Shown piece after piece: positions 8,410 to 14,932 of a DNA stretch of 35,615 nucleotides. The notes beneath the pieces are model-generated. The model was not told the origin of the DNA and ran no database searches. It saw only the letters and a program-made list of their open reading frames with translations. The stretch is from an uncultured Chlorobiota bacterium (GTDB lineage: Bacteria; Bacteroidota; Ignavibacteria; UBA10030; UBA6906), in assembly GCA_900696645.1 (NCBI GenBank), contig CAADGV010000029.1, positions 1-35,615 on the forward strand, written 5' to 3'. Made by a program: the position numbers and the translations under genes. Positions within the stretch are counted from its first letter, which is position 1; each line of letters starts with the position of its first letter.

Positions 8410-8765
8410 GGTGCCTCCTCGGGTTCGTTCACTTCAATTTCTGCCACCTGCAACTCCGTTCCTGAGAGTGTCTTGGTTGCCATGCCGCCGCAACGGGGAC
8501 AGATGGCAATGGGGCCGCCGGGTTCCGATGTTGCGCCGCATTCGTTGCATCGAATCACAAACGGCACCGGCACAATCCGCAGTCGCGCATTCTGCAACGG
8601 CGTATCGGCCGTGATTGCCGCGAAGTTGAATTCCAGCGAATCGGGCACAACGCCCGCAAGCGCGCCAACTTTTACCGACACATCATGCACAAGCGGCAGA
8701 TGCTTCTCCTCCACGTATTGGTGGATGATGTCAACGATGCTTTCGGCTATCGAAAGTTCGTGCAT
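8406..8765 (-). CDS. hypA: Hydrogenase nickel incorporation protein HypA
   Basis: A 119-aa nickel metallochaperone. It begins MHELSIAESIVDII, in which the Met-His N-terminus is the nickel ligand region. A C-terminal zinc ribbon is formed by CNECG and CPRCGG. The ATG at 8765 is required for the conserved MHE start; the longer upstream frame is spurious. It is the first gene of the hyp-hox operon. The other maturation genes (hypC, D, E, F) are not in the window and must lie elsewhere if the enzyme is active. Confidence 0.95.
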   Translation of the reverse strand: MHELSIAESIVDIIHQYVEEKHLPLVHDVSVKVGALAGVVPDSLEFNFAAITADTPLQNARLRIVPVPFVIRCNECGATSEPGGPIAICPRCGGMATKTLSGTELQVAEIEVNEPEEAP

Positions 8766-8853
8766 GATGAAACCTTCAACAGAAAGTAAATCTGTGCTTG
8801 CCCTTGGAATCGCAACATCTGTGCCCCGCAAAATGGCCGGAAAACGATGATTC

Positions 8854-8871
8854 TGGCAGATTTATTCCCAT
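8854..8871 (-). promoter_or_regulatory. Sigma54-type (-24/-12) promoter for hypA-hox operon
   Basis: The minus strand reads TGGGAATAAATCTGCC: GG, ten nucleotides, then GC, the spacing required by RpoN. The block AAATCTGC is identical in the promoters of merR (23927) and osmC (25870). The predicted start is near 8844, leaving a leader of about 80 nt before the hypA ATG. The -24 element here fits the consensus TGGCAC less well than the other two. A CCATAATTGG inverted repeat (8868-8877) overlaps it. Confidence 0.6.
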
Positions 8872-8971
8872 AATTGGGACAGCAAAAAGGTGCTTGTGTC
8901 AGATTTGGGAGATGGAAGAAGTGTGCTGAGGTGGGATGAGTTGGGCGGACGATCACCTCACTGAGTTTAGG

Positions 8972-9142
8972 TTATGGGAAAACATAGCTGAGACCTATAT
9001 CCAGATTGAGCGGATCTTCTGCACTCCCCGGCGGGTTGTTGGATAGCCGAAAGTTAAGTCCAGCGCGAAGGAACGGATGAACACCCGGCCGACTTAGTGG
9101 AAGCCAACCATAGTTTATCGCCAAGTAGTTGTCTTTTAGAAA
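8972..9142 (-). pseudogene. 3' stub of an outer-membrane beta-barrel gene
   Basis: The last 56 codons before the stop at 8972 read like the end of a porin or OmpA-type barrel. They contain alternating strands such as DNYLAINYGWLPL, HPFLRAGLNFRLS and LNLDIGLSYVFP, the last close to the aromatic C-terminus typical of barrel proteins. The same frame upstream of about 9142 looks non-coding and is opposite the permease-like reading frame, so only the 3' end survives. It is probably a remnant left by the rearrangement that also truncated the permease next to it. Confidence 0.5.
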
Positions 9143-9198
9143 AGTGTTCAGTCGTTTGTTGCTGTGGTGCGGCCGGGCGACCGAAACAAGAATAACGC

Positions 9199-9423
9199 TT
9201 AACGGTCCGGTAAGAACTGAATCAAACCTGAGACAATCACCGGGATCACCAGGAAATTGCCGATGACCGCTGATCTCACAAAACGGACTTCGGAGACCGC
9301 CTGACGCAAGTGGACCATCGGCACCTGCACAAAGGTTGTGTACAACAGCAGGGCAAGGATCGGCCAAAGCAGTACCTCGAATATGTCTGACCAGCGCGGA
9401 AACAGAACGCCGACAATCAAAAG
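9199..9423 (-). pseudogene. ACR3/bile-acid-symporter-type permease remnant fused to the endonuclease frame
   Basis: The last 74 codons of the endonuclease reading frame encode hydrophobic sequence unlike a restriction enzyme: VGVLFPRWSDIFE, LLWPILALLLYTTFVQVP, HLRQAVSEVRFVRSAVIGNF and LVIPVIVSGLIQFLP. The order and motifs resemble the first three helices of ACR3/bile acid:sodium symporter-family (arsenite-type) permeases. The frame then stops, so the other 7-8 helices are missing. The junction appears to be near SRKKWML. The family call rests on recalled similarity and should be checked. Confidence 0.5.
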
Positions 9424-9972
9424 CATCCATTTCTTACGAGAGTATTTTGGATTGACAATAATCTTGTCCGAGTTGGCGATCTGAATCTGACCCCAGCCAA
9501 GTGCACCGATTGTGAGACATTCCCACGAAAGGAATTCAATCGGAACAAAATGAACCTTCTCGACTTTGACTCTTGTGCCTTTGACCGAGTAAGCAACGGT
9601 TAGAACAACGAAATAATTCTTGTTATCTTCATAGAAACGTGTGAGCCGCTCAACCGAAGTCAGGTTGGGCATATCGAAATGTGTGTCGAGCCGATGTGTC
9701 TTGACGTCCACAAAGTTGTAAAAGCCATCTTTGTCGGTAAAGGCAATATCTGCCATAGCTCTGCGAGCAAATTCGGCGGAATATGTACCGCAGAGGTCGC
9801 CGAGAATACCATCGAAGTGGTCAGCGAGAATTCCTTGAATAGCATCGCCCGCGGCACGAGTACTCGATATTGTAGCCTTGGACATAAAGTCCTTTTGAGA
9901 GTTAACGAAGCGAACAATATCGTTTTCGATTTTCTGGTATGCAGCAGTATAGAAGATTCGACTTTTCTTCAC
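9199..9972 (-). CDS. HincII-like type II restriction endonuclease with aberrant C-terminus
   Basis: The reading frame is 257 codons; residues 1 to about 183 look like the enzyme. The core ADIAFTDKDGFYNFVDVKTH has an Asp, then about 13 residues, then D-x-K. This is a PD-(D/E)xK nuclease centre arranged like HincII/EcoRV. The N-terminal ISSTRAAGDAIQG and the later IGALGWGQIQIA also suit this class. The GTG start at 9972 overlaps the methyltransferase stop (GTGA), so the pair is translationally coupled. From about residue 184 the frame continues into permease-like sequence, so the enzyme has lost or exchanged its C-terminus and may be inactive. Recognition specificity cannot be told. Confidence 0.65.
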   Translation of the reverse strand: MKKSRIFYTAAYQKIENDIVRFVNSQKDFMSKATISSTRAAGDAIQGILADHFDGILGDLCGTYSAEFARRAMADIAFTDKDGFYNFVDVKTHRLDTHFDMPNLTSVERLTRFYEDNKNYFVVLTVAYSVKGTRVKVEKVHFVPIEFLSWECLTIGALGWGQIQIANSDKIIVNPKYSRKKWMLLIVGVLFPRWSDIFEVLLWPILALLLYTTFVQVPMVHLRQAVSEVRFVRSAVIGNFLVIPVIVSGLIQFLPDR

Positions 9973-10980
9973 TTGGATTGTTCGCTCTGATCGAAAAGAG
10001 ATATAGTGTCGTTAGTGAGTAGGGATTTTGATCTGGAGTCAGGTTGGTCTTGAAGCGAATTTCTTTCCCGGAAAACTCCGCCTGAATACCCCTGAATGGA
10101 ATTGTTGTTCTCGGCAAGTTCAAGACGCTTGAGAGCTAGACAGGCATAGCTTTCATCAAGTTCGATTCCCAAGAAATGCCGTCCGAGTTTCCTTGCCACA
10201 ACAGCGGATGTGCCGGACCCTAAGAACGGGTCAAAAACGAAATCACCGGGGCGCGTGCTCGCGAGAATTATCTTTGCCAGAAGTTTCTCGGGCTTCTGTG
10301 TCGGATGATCCGTGTTTTCAGACATTGACCAAAACGGAACTGTCAGATCAGTCCAAATATTTGATGGATGCGTAAGACAATATCCGCCATGCTCTGTACG
10401 TTCCCAATCCTTTGGGTCACCGTTTTCGTTGGTGTACGGTGCGATCACCTTTCGCATGAGTTTCACAGCTTCGACATCAAAATGGTATTGGTCGGAGAGT
10501 GTACAGAACCAGATGTCTTCAGAGTTGTTTTTCCAGTTTGTCTTTGCACCGCGCCCCTTTTCCCTTTCCCAGGTGATGCGGCTGCGGATTTTGAAATACT
10601 TTTCGGCTACTTGTTGAATTGCCCCAGAAGATCGCCAGTCTCCACAGATATACACAGACGCTGTACTCTTCAAGCTTGGAACAAGCTTGCCGAGCCAAGA
10701 ATCAACCCAATGAGCGTACTCGGCGCTGCTCATTTCTCGGAACACATTGGAATTGAATGTCTTGCTCAGGTTGTAGGGGGGGGTCAACAAACAATAGATC
10801 TACAAAGTGAGCAGGCAGAAAGTCGAGAGCGGTAAACACGTCCTGATTGAGAACCACATCAATAAGATCAGAAATGGATGCTTCAGCAGACAACCGGAGA
10901 AGATGGGGTCTATACTTCTCCCTTTCTGTCTCAGAAAGAGTAATTGTTCTGTTACGGGGTGCTCGTTGCTTGGTATCCAT
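9969..10980 (-). pseudogene. Beta-class DNA methyltransferase (N6-A or N4-C), frameshifted in its DPPY motif
   Basis: Two frames join into one enzyme of about 336 aa. Codons from the ATG at 10980 run to FVDLLFVDPP, then switch frame at the C8 tract (10776-10783) to continue as YNLSKTFNSNVF down to the stop at 9969. With one C fewer the catalytic motif IV would read DPPYNL. Downstream come the TQKPEKLL segment and motif I, FDPFLGSGTSAVVARKLG, which gives the beta-class order (motif IV before motif I). The partner endonuclease gene follows with a GTGA overlap. The frameshift may be phase variation, decay or a homopolymer sequencing error. A TTG just upstream of the tract could start the second frame on its own, but without the N-terminus. 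Confidence 0.8.
10776..10783 (-). repeat. C8 homopolymer at the methyltransferase catalytic motif
   Basis: There are eight G on the plus strand, so eight C in the coding strand. Seven C would give Asp-Pro-Pro-Tyr in frame; eight send the ribosome into a frame that stops at 10702. It is the only long G/C run seen in this gene. Confidence 0.9.
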
Positions 10981-11111
10981 ACAAAATGAAAATACGAAAC
11001 TCTGAGTTGATTATCACTTTTAAGTTGCAATGGAGTGCAAACCCCGTAACTACAACACACCAGTGTCGTCTATCTTGCTTTTGTGTGTTTCTTGGTTCAA
11101 CAAACACGCCG

Positions 11112-11127
11112 CGCCAATCGGTTGGCG
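11112..11127. other. Hairpin in the gap between the DUF6132 gene and the R-M locus
   Basis: CGCCAA, a TCGG loop and TTGGCG form a perfect 6-bp stem. No T-run follows, so terminator function is doubtful. The 10981-11212 gap otherwise shows no gene. It is the boundary between the sulfur cluster and the AT-richer restriction-modification locus. Confidence 0.4.
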
Positions 11128-11212
11128 TCCATCCCCCCTGCGGCGTAGTCGCAAGTTAGCTTGAAACGTTGGGAAAGTCAAATGAAGTGGCGGAAGGTAA
11201 TCGTGAGAAAAG

Positions 11213-11389
11213 CTAACTGGAAAGCAGCAAGCCGATCAGGACACCATAAAGTGTACTAATCCAAGGATTGGCGGTAATAGGGCAAACACCGGATCTGCAA
11301 CCAATAAACTTGTGGTAGGCATAGCCGCCGGCGCCGCCGAGGAGGATCGGCCACAGGTAGGCGCTTAGTTGAGACCAGAGAGATTCCAT
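11213..11389 (-). CDS. Small DUF6132-type membrane protein
   Basis: A 58-aa protein with two hydrophobic segments and the central sequence YHKFIGCRSGVCPITANPW. The two Cys in GCRSGVCPI and the following NPxxSxLYG are typical of small DUF6132 proteins seen beside rhodaneses. The ATG at 11389 lies within the end of the rhodanese gene (25-bp overlap). A longer frame upstream has no membrane-protein character and is rejected. It is the last gene of the sulfur cluster. The Cys pair could handle sulfane sulfur or metal, but function is unknown. Confidence 0.7.
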   Translation of the reverse strand: MESLWSQLSAYLWPILLGGAGGYAYHKFIGCRSGVCPITANPWISTLYGVLIGLLLSS

Positions 11390-11751
11390 TCCGCCATTCC
11401 TCCCTTCATGTTGGCCGCATTGTAACCGAGCTTCGTGAGTGTTGCCGCCGCCGATCCGCTGCGGCTTCCTGTTGCGCAGTAACAAACAATCTCACGGCTC
11501 TTGTACTTCTCCAGTTCTTTCTCCCTGCGGCGCAACTCATGCAGAGGAATATGAACAGACCCTTTGATGGAACTCCGGCTCCGCTCGTCCGTCGTGCGGA
11601 CGTCGAGCAGAACGATGGAGTTGCCTTTCAACTTCTCCGCAACTTCGGCGGGAGTGTATTTCTTCAGCGATCGCAGAAGCAGCATCCGCTTGATATACAG
11701 AAACAGCAGAAGCGCGGCAAGTCCGTAGAGAATAATTTGTGATGTTTCCAT
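11365..11751 (-). CDS. Membrane-anchored rhodanese-like protein
   Basis: A 128-aa protein. Residues 5-27 form one transmembrane helix (QIILYGLAALLLFLYIKRM), followed by a single rhodanese domain with LLDVRTTDE and the active-site loop CYCATGSRSG. Cys92 is the expected persulfide-carrying residue, so it should be catalytically competent. Rhodaneses move sulfane sulfur between thiosulfate, polysulfide and thiols. The ATG at 11751 is preferred over a GTG two codons upstream because GGGAG is correctly spaced from it. It lies between the FmdB gene (16-bp gap) and the DUF6132 gene (overlap), so the three are likely co-transcribed. Confidence 0.88.
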   Translation of the reverse strand: METSQIILYGLAALLLFLYIKRMLLLRSLKKYTPAEVAEKLKGNSIVLLDVRTTDERSRSSIKGSVHIPLHELRRREKELEKYKSREIVCYCATGSRSGSAAATLTKLGYNAANMKGGMAEWNLSGLN

Positions 11752-11767
11752 TGTCACTCCCGTCGAG

Positions 11768-12010
11768 TCAGTTTATGCCGCAGCTTCCGCCGCCGCAACA
11801 GCCGCCCGGTGCCTCGCACGAACCGACATCCGCGGAAGCGAAGTCGCCTGAACCGCCGCTTCCCGTCGCAACGTTCGGCGCGGAAAGTAGCCGGATGTGG
11901 CCGGTGGAGCCGCACGCAGGGCACACGATGTCTTCTTCAATCTCACGGACTTTGTGGAACACATCGTACGTGGTACTGCATTCTTTGCAGCGATAGTCAT
12001 AGATCGGCAT
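11768..12010 (-). CDS. FmdB-family zinc-ribbon protein
   Basis: An 80-aa protein starting MPIYDYRCKECSTTYDVF, the standard FmdB/putative regulatory zinc-ribbon start, with a second Cys pair in CPACGSTG. The C-terminus is Gly/Cys-rich (APGGCCGGGSCGIN), which adds possible metal or persulfide sites. The ATG at 12010 follows AAGGAGATGTTGTTT; the longer frame upstream is rejected. Family members are often annotated as transcriptional regulators from the fmd operon link, but their real role is not settled. Here it lies directly upstream of the rhodanese. Confidence 0.88.
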   Translation of the reverse strand: MPIYDYRCKECSTTYDVFHKVREIEEDIVCPACGSTGHIRLLSAPNVATGSGGSGDFASADVGSCEAPGGCCGGGSCGIN

Positions 12011-12079
12011 AAACAACATCTCCTTGGAAATGGACATAGTAAACCTTACCGAATTTGATGCAGGATTTCAAGGTAGGGG

Positions 12080-12694
12080 TCAGCGTTTCTGCCCGTCCAG
12101 CGGCATTTTCACGCTCACCGCGCCGCGGAGTTCGCCGGCCTTGTAGTCAACGGCCTTGTCGTTCGGGTAGCGTTGCTGTATTGAGCTGTAAATCAGGTCT
12201 TTCATCTTCTCACGGCTGCCGTGGCACGAGAGGCACATATCGCCGATGATAATCGGCCGCATATAGCGGAGCGCTCTGCCATCCTTCTCTGTCACAATCT
12301 GAAAGAATTCGGAAGTGTCGGAAAGCGCCTTGGCATTTTTCAGTTCGGCAAATCTTTTCAATTCTGCACTTTCAAACGCGTCAGGAATGTTCTTCGGGTT
12401 TCTCCACTTCATGCTCACACGCCGGATAGAAACTCCGAGTTGTTCCTGCAATCTCTCGCCGACAACCTGGGCACTGTCGGCGCAGACGTCGATTGCCCGG
12501 ACGGCACCGCCGGCCGCGAGTTGTTGAGAGAGGAGTGTGCGCATTGTTGTGAGCAGCTTCTTTGCCGCCTCGCGGCTGTGCTGAAGTGCAGATGCGGAAT
12601 CTATTGTACCAGGAATTGGTTGGGAGAATGATGATGAGGCAAGAAGCACGACGAGGCACACGCAAGTTTTCAGCAACGACCGCATGTTGCTCAT
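12080..12694 (-). CDS. Tll0287-like (DUF3365) exported haem protein
   Basis: A 204-aa protein with a signal peptide (residues 4-25, LLKTCVCLVVLLASSSFSQ), a helical N-terminal region and a single c-type haem motif, CLSCH (residues 154-158). The layout of IDVCADSAQ, VSMKWRNPKNIPDAFE, DGRALRYMRPI and CLSCHG matches the Tll0287/DUF3365 family, a PAS-like haem c domain thought to sense redox state or gas. It would be periplasmic. The start has a strong GGAGGGACAAC leader. It lies 40 bp downstream of the aminotransferase gene. Confidence 0.87.
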   Translation of the reverse strand: MSNMRSLLKTCVCLVVLLASSSFSQPIPGTIDSASALQHSREAAKKLLTTMRTLLSQQLAAGGAVRAIDVCADSAQVVGERLQEQLGVSIRRVSMKWRNPKNIPDAFESAELKRFAELKNAKALSDTSEFFQIVTEKDGRALRYMRPIIIGDMCLSCHGSREKMKDLIYSSIQQRYPNDKAVDYKAGELRGAVSVKMPLDGQKR

Positions 12695-12734
12695 GTTGTC
12701 CCTCCGTATGATTGGTTGTGGAATTTGGAATGCG

Positions 12735-14201
12735 CTATCGCGCAGATATATCGAGAAACGATTTCACAAATTGCAGGACGCGATACACATCGGCAAAGTT
12801 CGTGGCAAGCCCGAACGAGATCCTCACAGCCCCGGCTGTTTTTCCTTTCACTGCAACGATACATTGCTCAAAGGAATTCCGTTCTTCGTTGCTGAAACAC
12901 TCGCGCATATCATTTTGCGTCAAGCCGAAGGCTATCTCGCCCGCGCCCGGATTGCAGAAGCAGCCGGTTCGAAGCGAGATATTCAGATTGGCGGCCTGTT
13001 CTTCCACAGTATGGAAATTAAACACGTTGCCGTCCGGGTCGTGAAAATTCAGGGCGACTGTGCCGGCCCGCGCAGTTGTGTCGCGGGGCCCGTACACTTC
13101 AACCAACGGCGTTCCGTTGGAATGACGGAGCGAGAGAATTTTGTTCAGGAACCACCCCGTGAGCAAAACAACTCTGTCGTGAATCGTATCAATCCCGACT
13201 CCGGCAAGGAACTGAAGCCCGATCTCCACAGCGGGCAAGTTCAGATAGTTGATGGTCCCGTCCTCGAACGCCCTGTCGCCTTCGGCAAAATAATACTTAT
13301 CCGCCTGCACAGAAACAACCTCGATTGTGCCGCCTGAAAACCATGGGCGACGAAGTTTTTTCAGAGCGCCTTTTCGTGCAATCAGACAGCCCACACCGGT
13401 CGGGTAGCCGAACATCTTGTAAAACGAAAGGGGCACAAAATCCGGATGATACTTGCTCAAGTCCAATCTGTTGGTCGGTACAAACGCCGCGGCATCCAAC
13501 ACTACATCCCATCCCTTTGACTGCGCCCGTTCTATCCAGTCCAAAGAATGCTGAACGCCTGAAAAGTTGGATTGCGCCGGATACACAAACAAGTTGTTTC
13601 CCGCCCGGTTCGGTTTCTCCAACTGGTGCATGAGTGGTTCGCCATCAATGCGCAGATCGGGAGCAACGACGGGGATATATGTGACGGTTGCGCCTTTTGA
13701 GCGCGCAAACTCGCGTATGCCATTGACGGCATTGTGATTGTCGAACGTGAGCATGTACCGCGAATCGGGGCAGAAGGGGTACGCTTCCCCGACGAGTTTC
13801 AACGCACCGCTTGCATTCGGCGTGAAGATGGCAACATACTCGTCGGGCGATGCGTTGAAGTATTCGAGAACATACCTTCTCGCATGTTCATCCATTTCGG
13901 TCGAAGCAAGAGAGGAAGGATTGTGCGAGTGCGGATTTCCGTACACGTGATCTTTCAGCATCGCCAGATGTTGTGCGAGCTGGCAGTCGGCATACAATCC
14001 GCCGCCTGTATAATCCACGTAGACCTGACCCAGTTTGTCGAGTCGTGCAAACTCTGTTGCGCGTAACTCGTCAAGAATGCCCGTCTTGATGTAGGCGGGA
14101 TTCTCCGCAATGAACTCATCAAAGGCTTGATGCATGCCCTCAGAATCAGCCGGAGAACTCCCTCCCGCTTGTGTCAATCCATGAAGGTCGATGGTGTTCA
14201 T
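12735..14201 (-). CDS. Class V aminotransferase, molybdenum-cofactor-sulfurase-like
   Basis: A 488-aa PLP enzyme related to NifS cysteine desulfurases. The N-terminal region (VYVDYTGGGLY, HVYGNPHSHNPSS, AIFTPNASGALKLVGEA), Lys262 in SFYKMFGYPTG for PLP, and Cys414/Cys416 in SLRTGCFCNPGA closely follow the N-terminal domain of eukaryotic Moco sulfurases (ABA3/MOCOS). The C-terminal MOSC domain of those proteins is absent. It should release sulfur from cysteine as a persulfide, perhaps for the molybdenum cofactor of PsrA. This fits its cluster with MobA but is inferred. The ATG at 14201 follows GAGCAGGTG and lies 7 bp after the protease-like gene. Confidence 0.83.
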   Translation of the reverse strand: MNTIDLHGLTQAGGSSPADSEGMHQAFDEFIAENPAYIKTGILDELRATEFARLDKLGQVYVDYTGGGLYADCQLAQHLAMLKDHVYGNPHSHNPSSLASTEMDEHARRYVLEYFNASPDEYVAIFTPNASGALKLVGEAYPFCPDSRYMLTFDNHNAVNGIREFARSKGATVTYIPVVAPDLRIDGEPLMHQLEKPNRAGNNLFVYPAQSNFSGVQHSLDWIERAQSKGWDVVLDAAAFVPTNRLDLSKYHPDFVPLSFYKMFGYPTGVGCLIARKGALKKLRRPWFSGGTIEVVSVQADKYYFAEGDRAFEDGTINYLNLPAVEIGLQFLAGVGIDTIHDRVVLLTGWFLNKILSLRHSNGTPLVEVYGPRDTTARAGTVALNFHDPDGNVFNFHTVEEQAANLNISLRTGCFCNPGAGEIAFGLTQNDMRECFSNEERNSFEQCIVAVKGKTAGAVRISFGLATNFADVYRVLQFVKSFLDISAR

Positions 14202-14208
14202 CACCTGC

Positions 14209-14700
14209 TCAGGTGTGCAACGTTTCGTGCAGTGACGGCCAGGCACGCAGCACCACGTCGGCGCTTTGCAGGTAGGCGGGCATGGCAAGACACACTTCCT
14301 TGCTCAGAGAGAAACCGGGAGCGTAGTGATTCGGCTGCATACCGATGAAGTGCAGAAGCTCCGGCAGCATTCCCTTTTGAGACACTTCCTCAAACACTTC
14401 AAGGAGGTCATGCTGATGCGCGAGAAGCCGGAATCCGCCGAAGAGAGTTATGTCGTGTCCCGCCAGCTCGATAATCGTTCCCGGAGTCCGTCCCATATCG
14501 GCAGCGTCAAGAATCAGCACATGGCTGCTCTCTTCCAGAATGGTCCGGAAGTCGAAGTCTATACCCGCCCCGATGAACTCGATGTCGTCTCTCGTCGAAT
14601 AACGCTGCTTCAGCAAGCGAAGCGCGTGTTTTCCGAGACCGCGATCGCCTGCTATGATTTCTCCAATTCCGATAACAACTTTTCGATGCATGTGTTCCAT
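14209..14700 (-). CDS. Divergent hydrogenase-maturation-protease-like protein
   Basis: A 163-aa HybD/HyaD-fold protein: VVIGIGEIIAGDRGLGKHAL at the N-terminus, LILDAADMG (Asp65) and LAHQHDLLEVF (His95) align with the family. However, the nickel-binding Glu of HybD (Glu16) is replaced by Arg20, and the GxGN Asn by Glu14. No hydrogenase gene is adjacent; the neighbours are FadL and the Moco-sulfurase-like gene. It may process or chaperone another protein, or be a retired protease. The ATG at 14700 is preferred because GGAG lies about 7 nt upstream; a longer start at 14748 is possible. Confidence 0.78.
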   Translation of the reverse strand: MEHMHRKVVIGIGEIIAGDRGLGKHALRLLKQRYSTRDDIEFIGAGIDFDFRTILEESSHVLILDAADMGRTPGTIIELAGHDITLFGGFRLLAHQHDLLEVFEEVSQKGMLPELLHFIGMQPNHYAPGFSLSKEVCLAMPAYLQSADVVLRAWPSLHETLHT

Positions 14701-14872
14701 GTGAGATCTCCGTTCCGACATCGTGCTCGAGGGCGTTTCCGAGAACATATTCTAACCTCGGCAATAGCGTTCAACTCACATGCCAAAGGAAAAGGCTGAG
14801 AATAACTCAAATCCGCCCGTATTTGTACCCATTGCGGCATTGCAACAAGTCCGATTCTCAGAAATGAGATTC

Positions 14873-14916
14873 TACCAAAAAGCTCGCCCCGACCATGAAA
14901 AATGTGACGGGGCGAG
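14873..14916 (-). terminator. Intrinsic terminator after the FadL gene
   Basis: The minus strand has CTCGCCCCG, a 16-nt loop and CGGGGCGAG, followed by CTTTTTGG. It begins 17 nt after the FadL stop codon. It suggests that the genes downstream (protease-like, aminotransferase, haem protein and onward) form a separate transcription unit, with a promoter in the 14701-14872 gap. Confidence 0.75.
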
Positions 14917-14932
14917 AAAACGCGTCGCCAAG

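Noticed and set aside
9143-9430. Upstream part of the 152-codon frame that ends in the beta-barrel stub
   Set aside because: Its translation looks random and is opposite the permease-like sequence; only the last about 56 codons look like a real barrel.
10800-11060. 86-codon minus-strand frame overlapping the methyltransferase start
   Set aside because: It overlaps the genuine N-terminus (MDTKQRAPRNRT...) in another frame and has no motif.
11112-11127. Hairpin as a strong terminator of the sulfur cluster
   Set aside because: The 6-bp stem is not followed by a T-run; kept only as a hairpin of unknown role.
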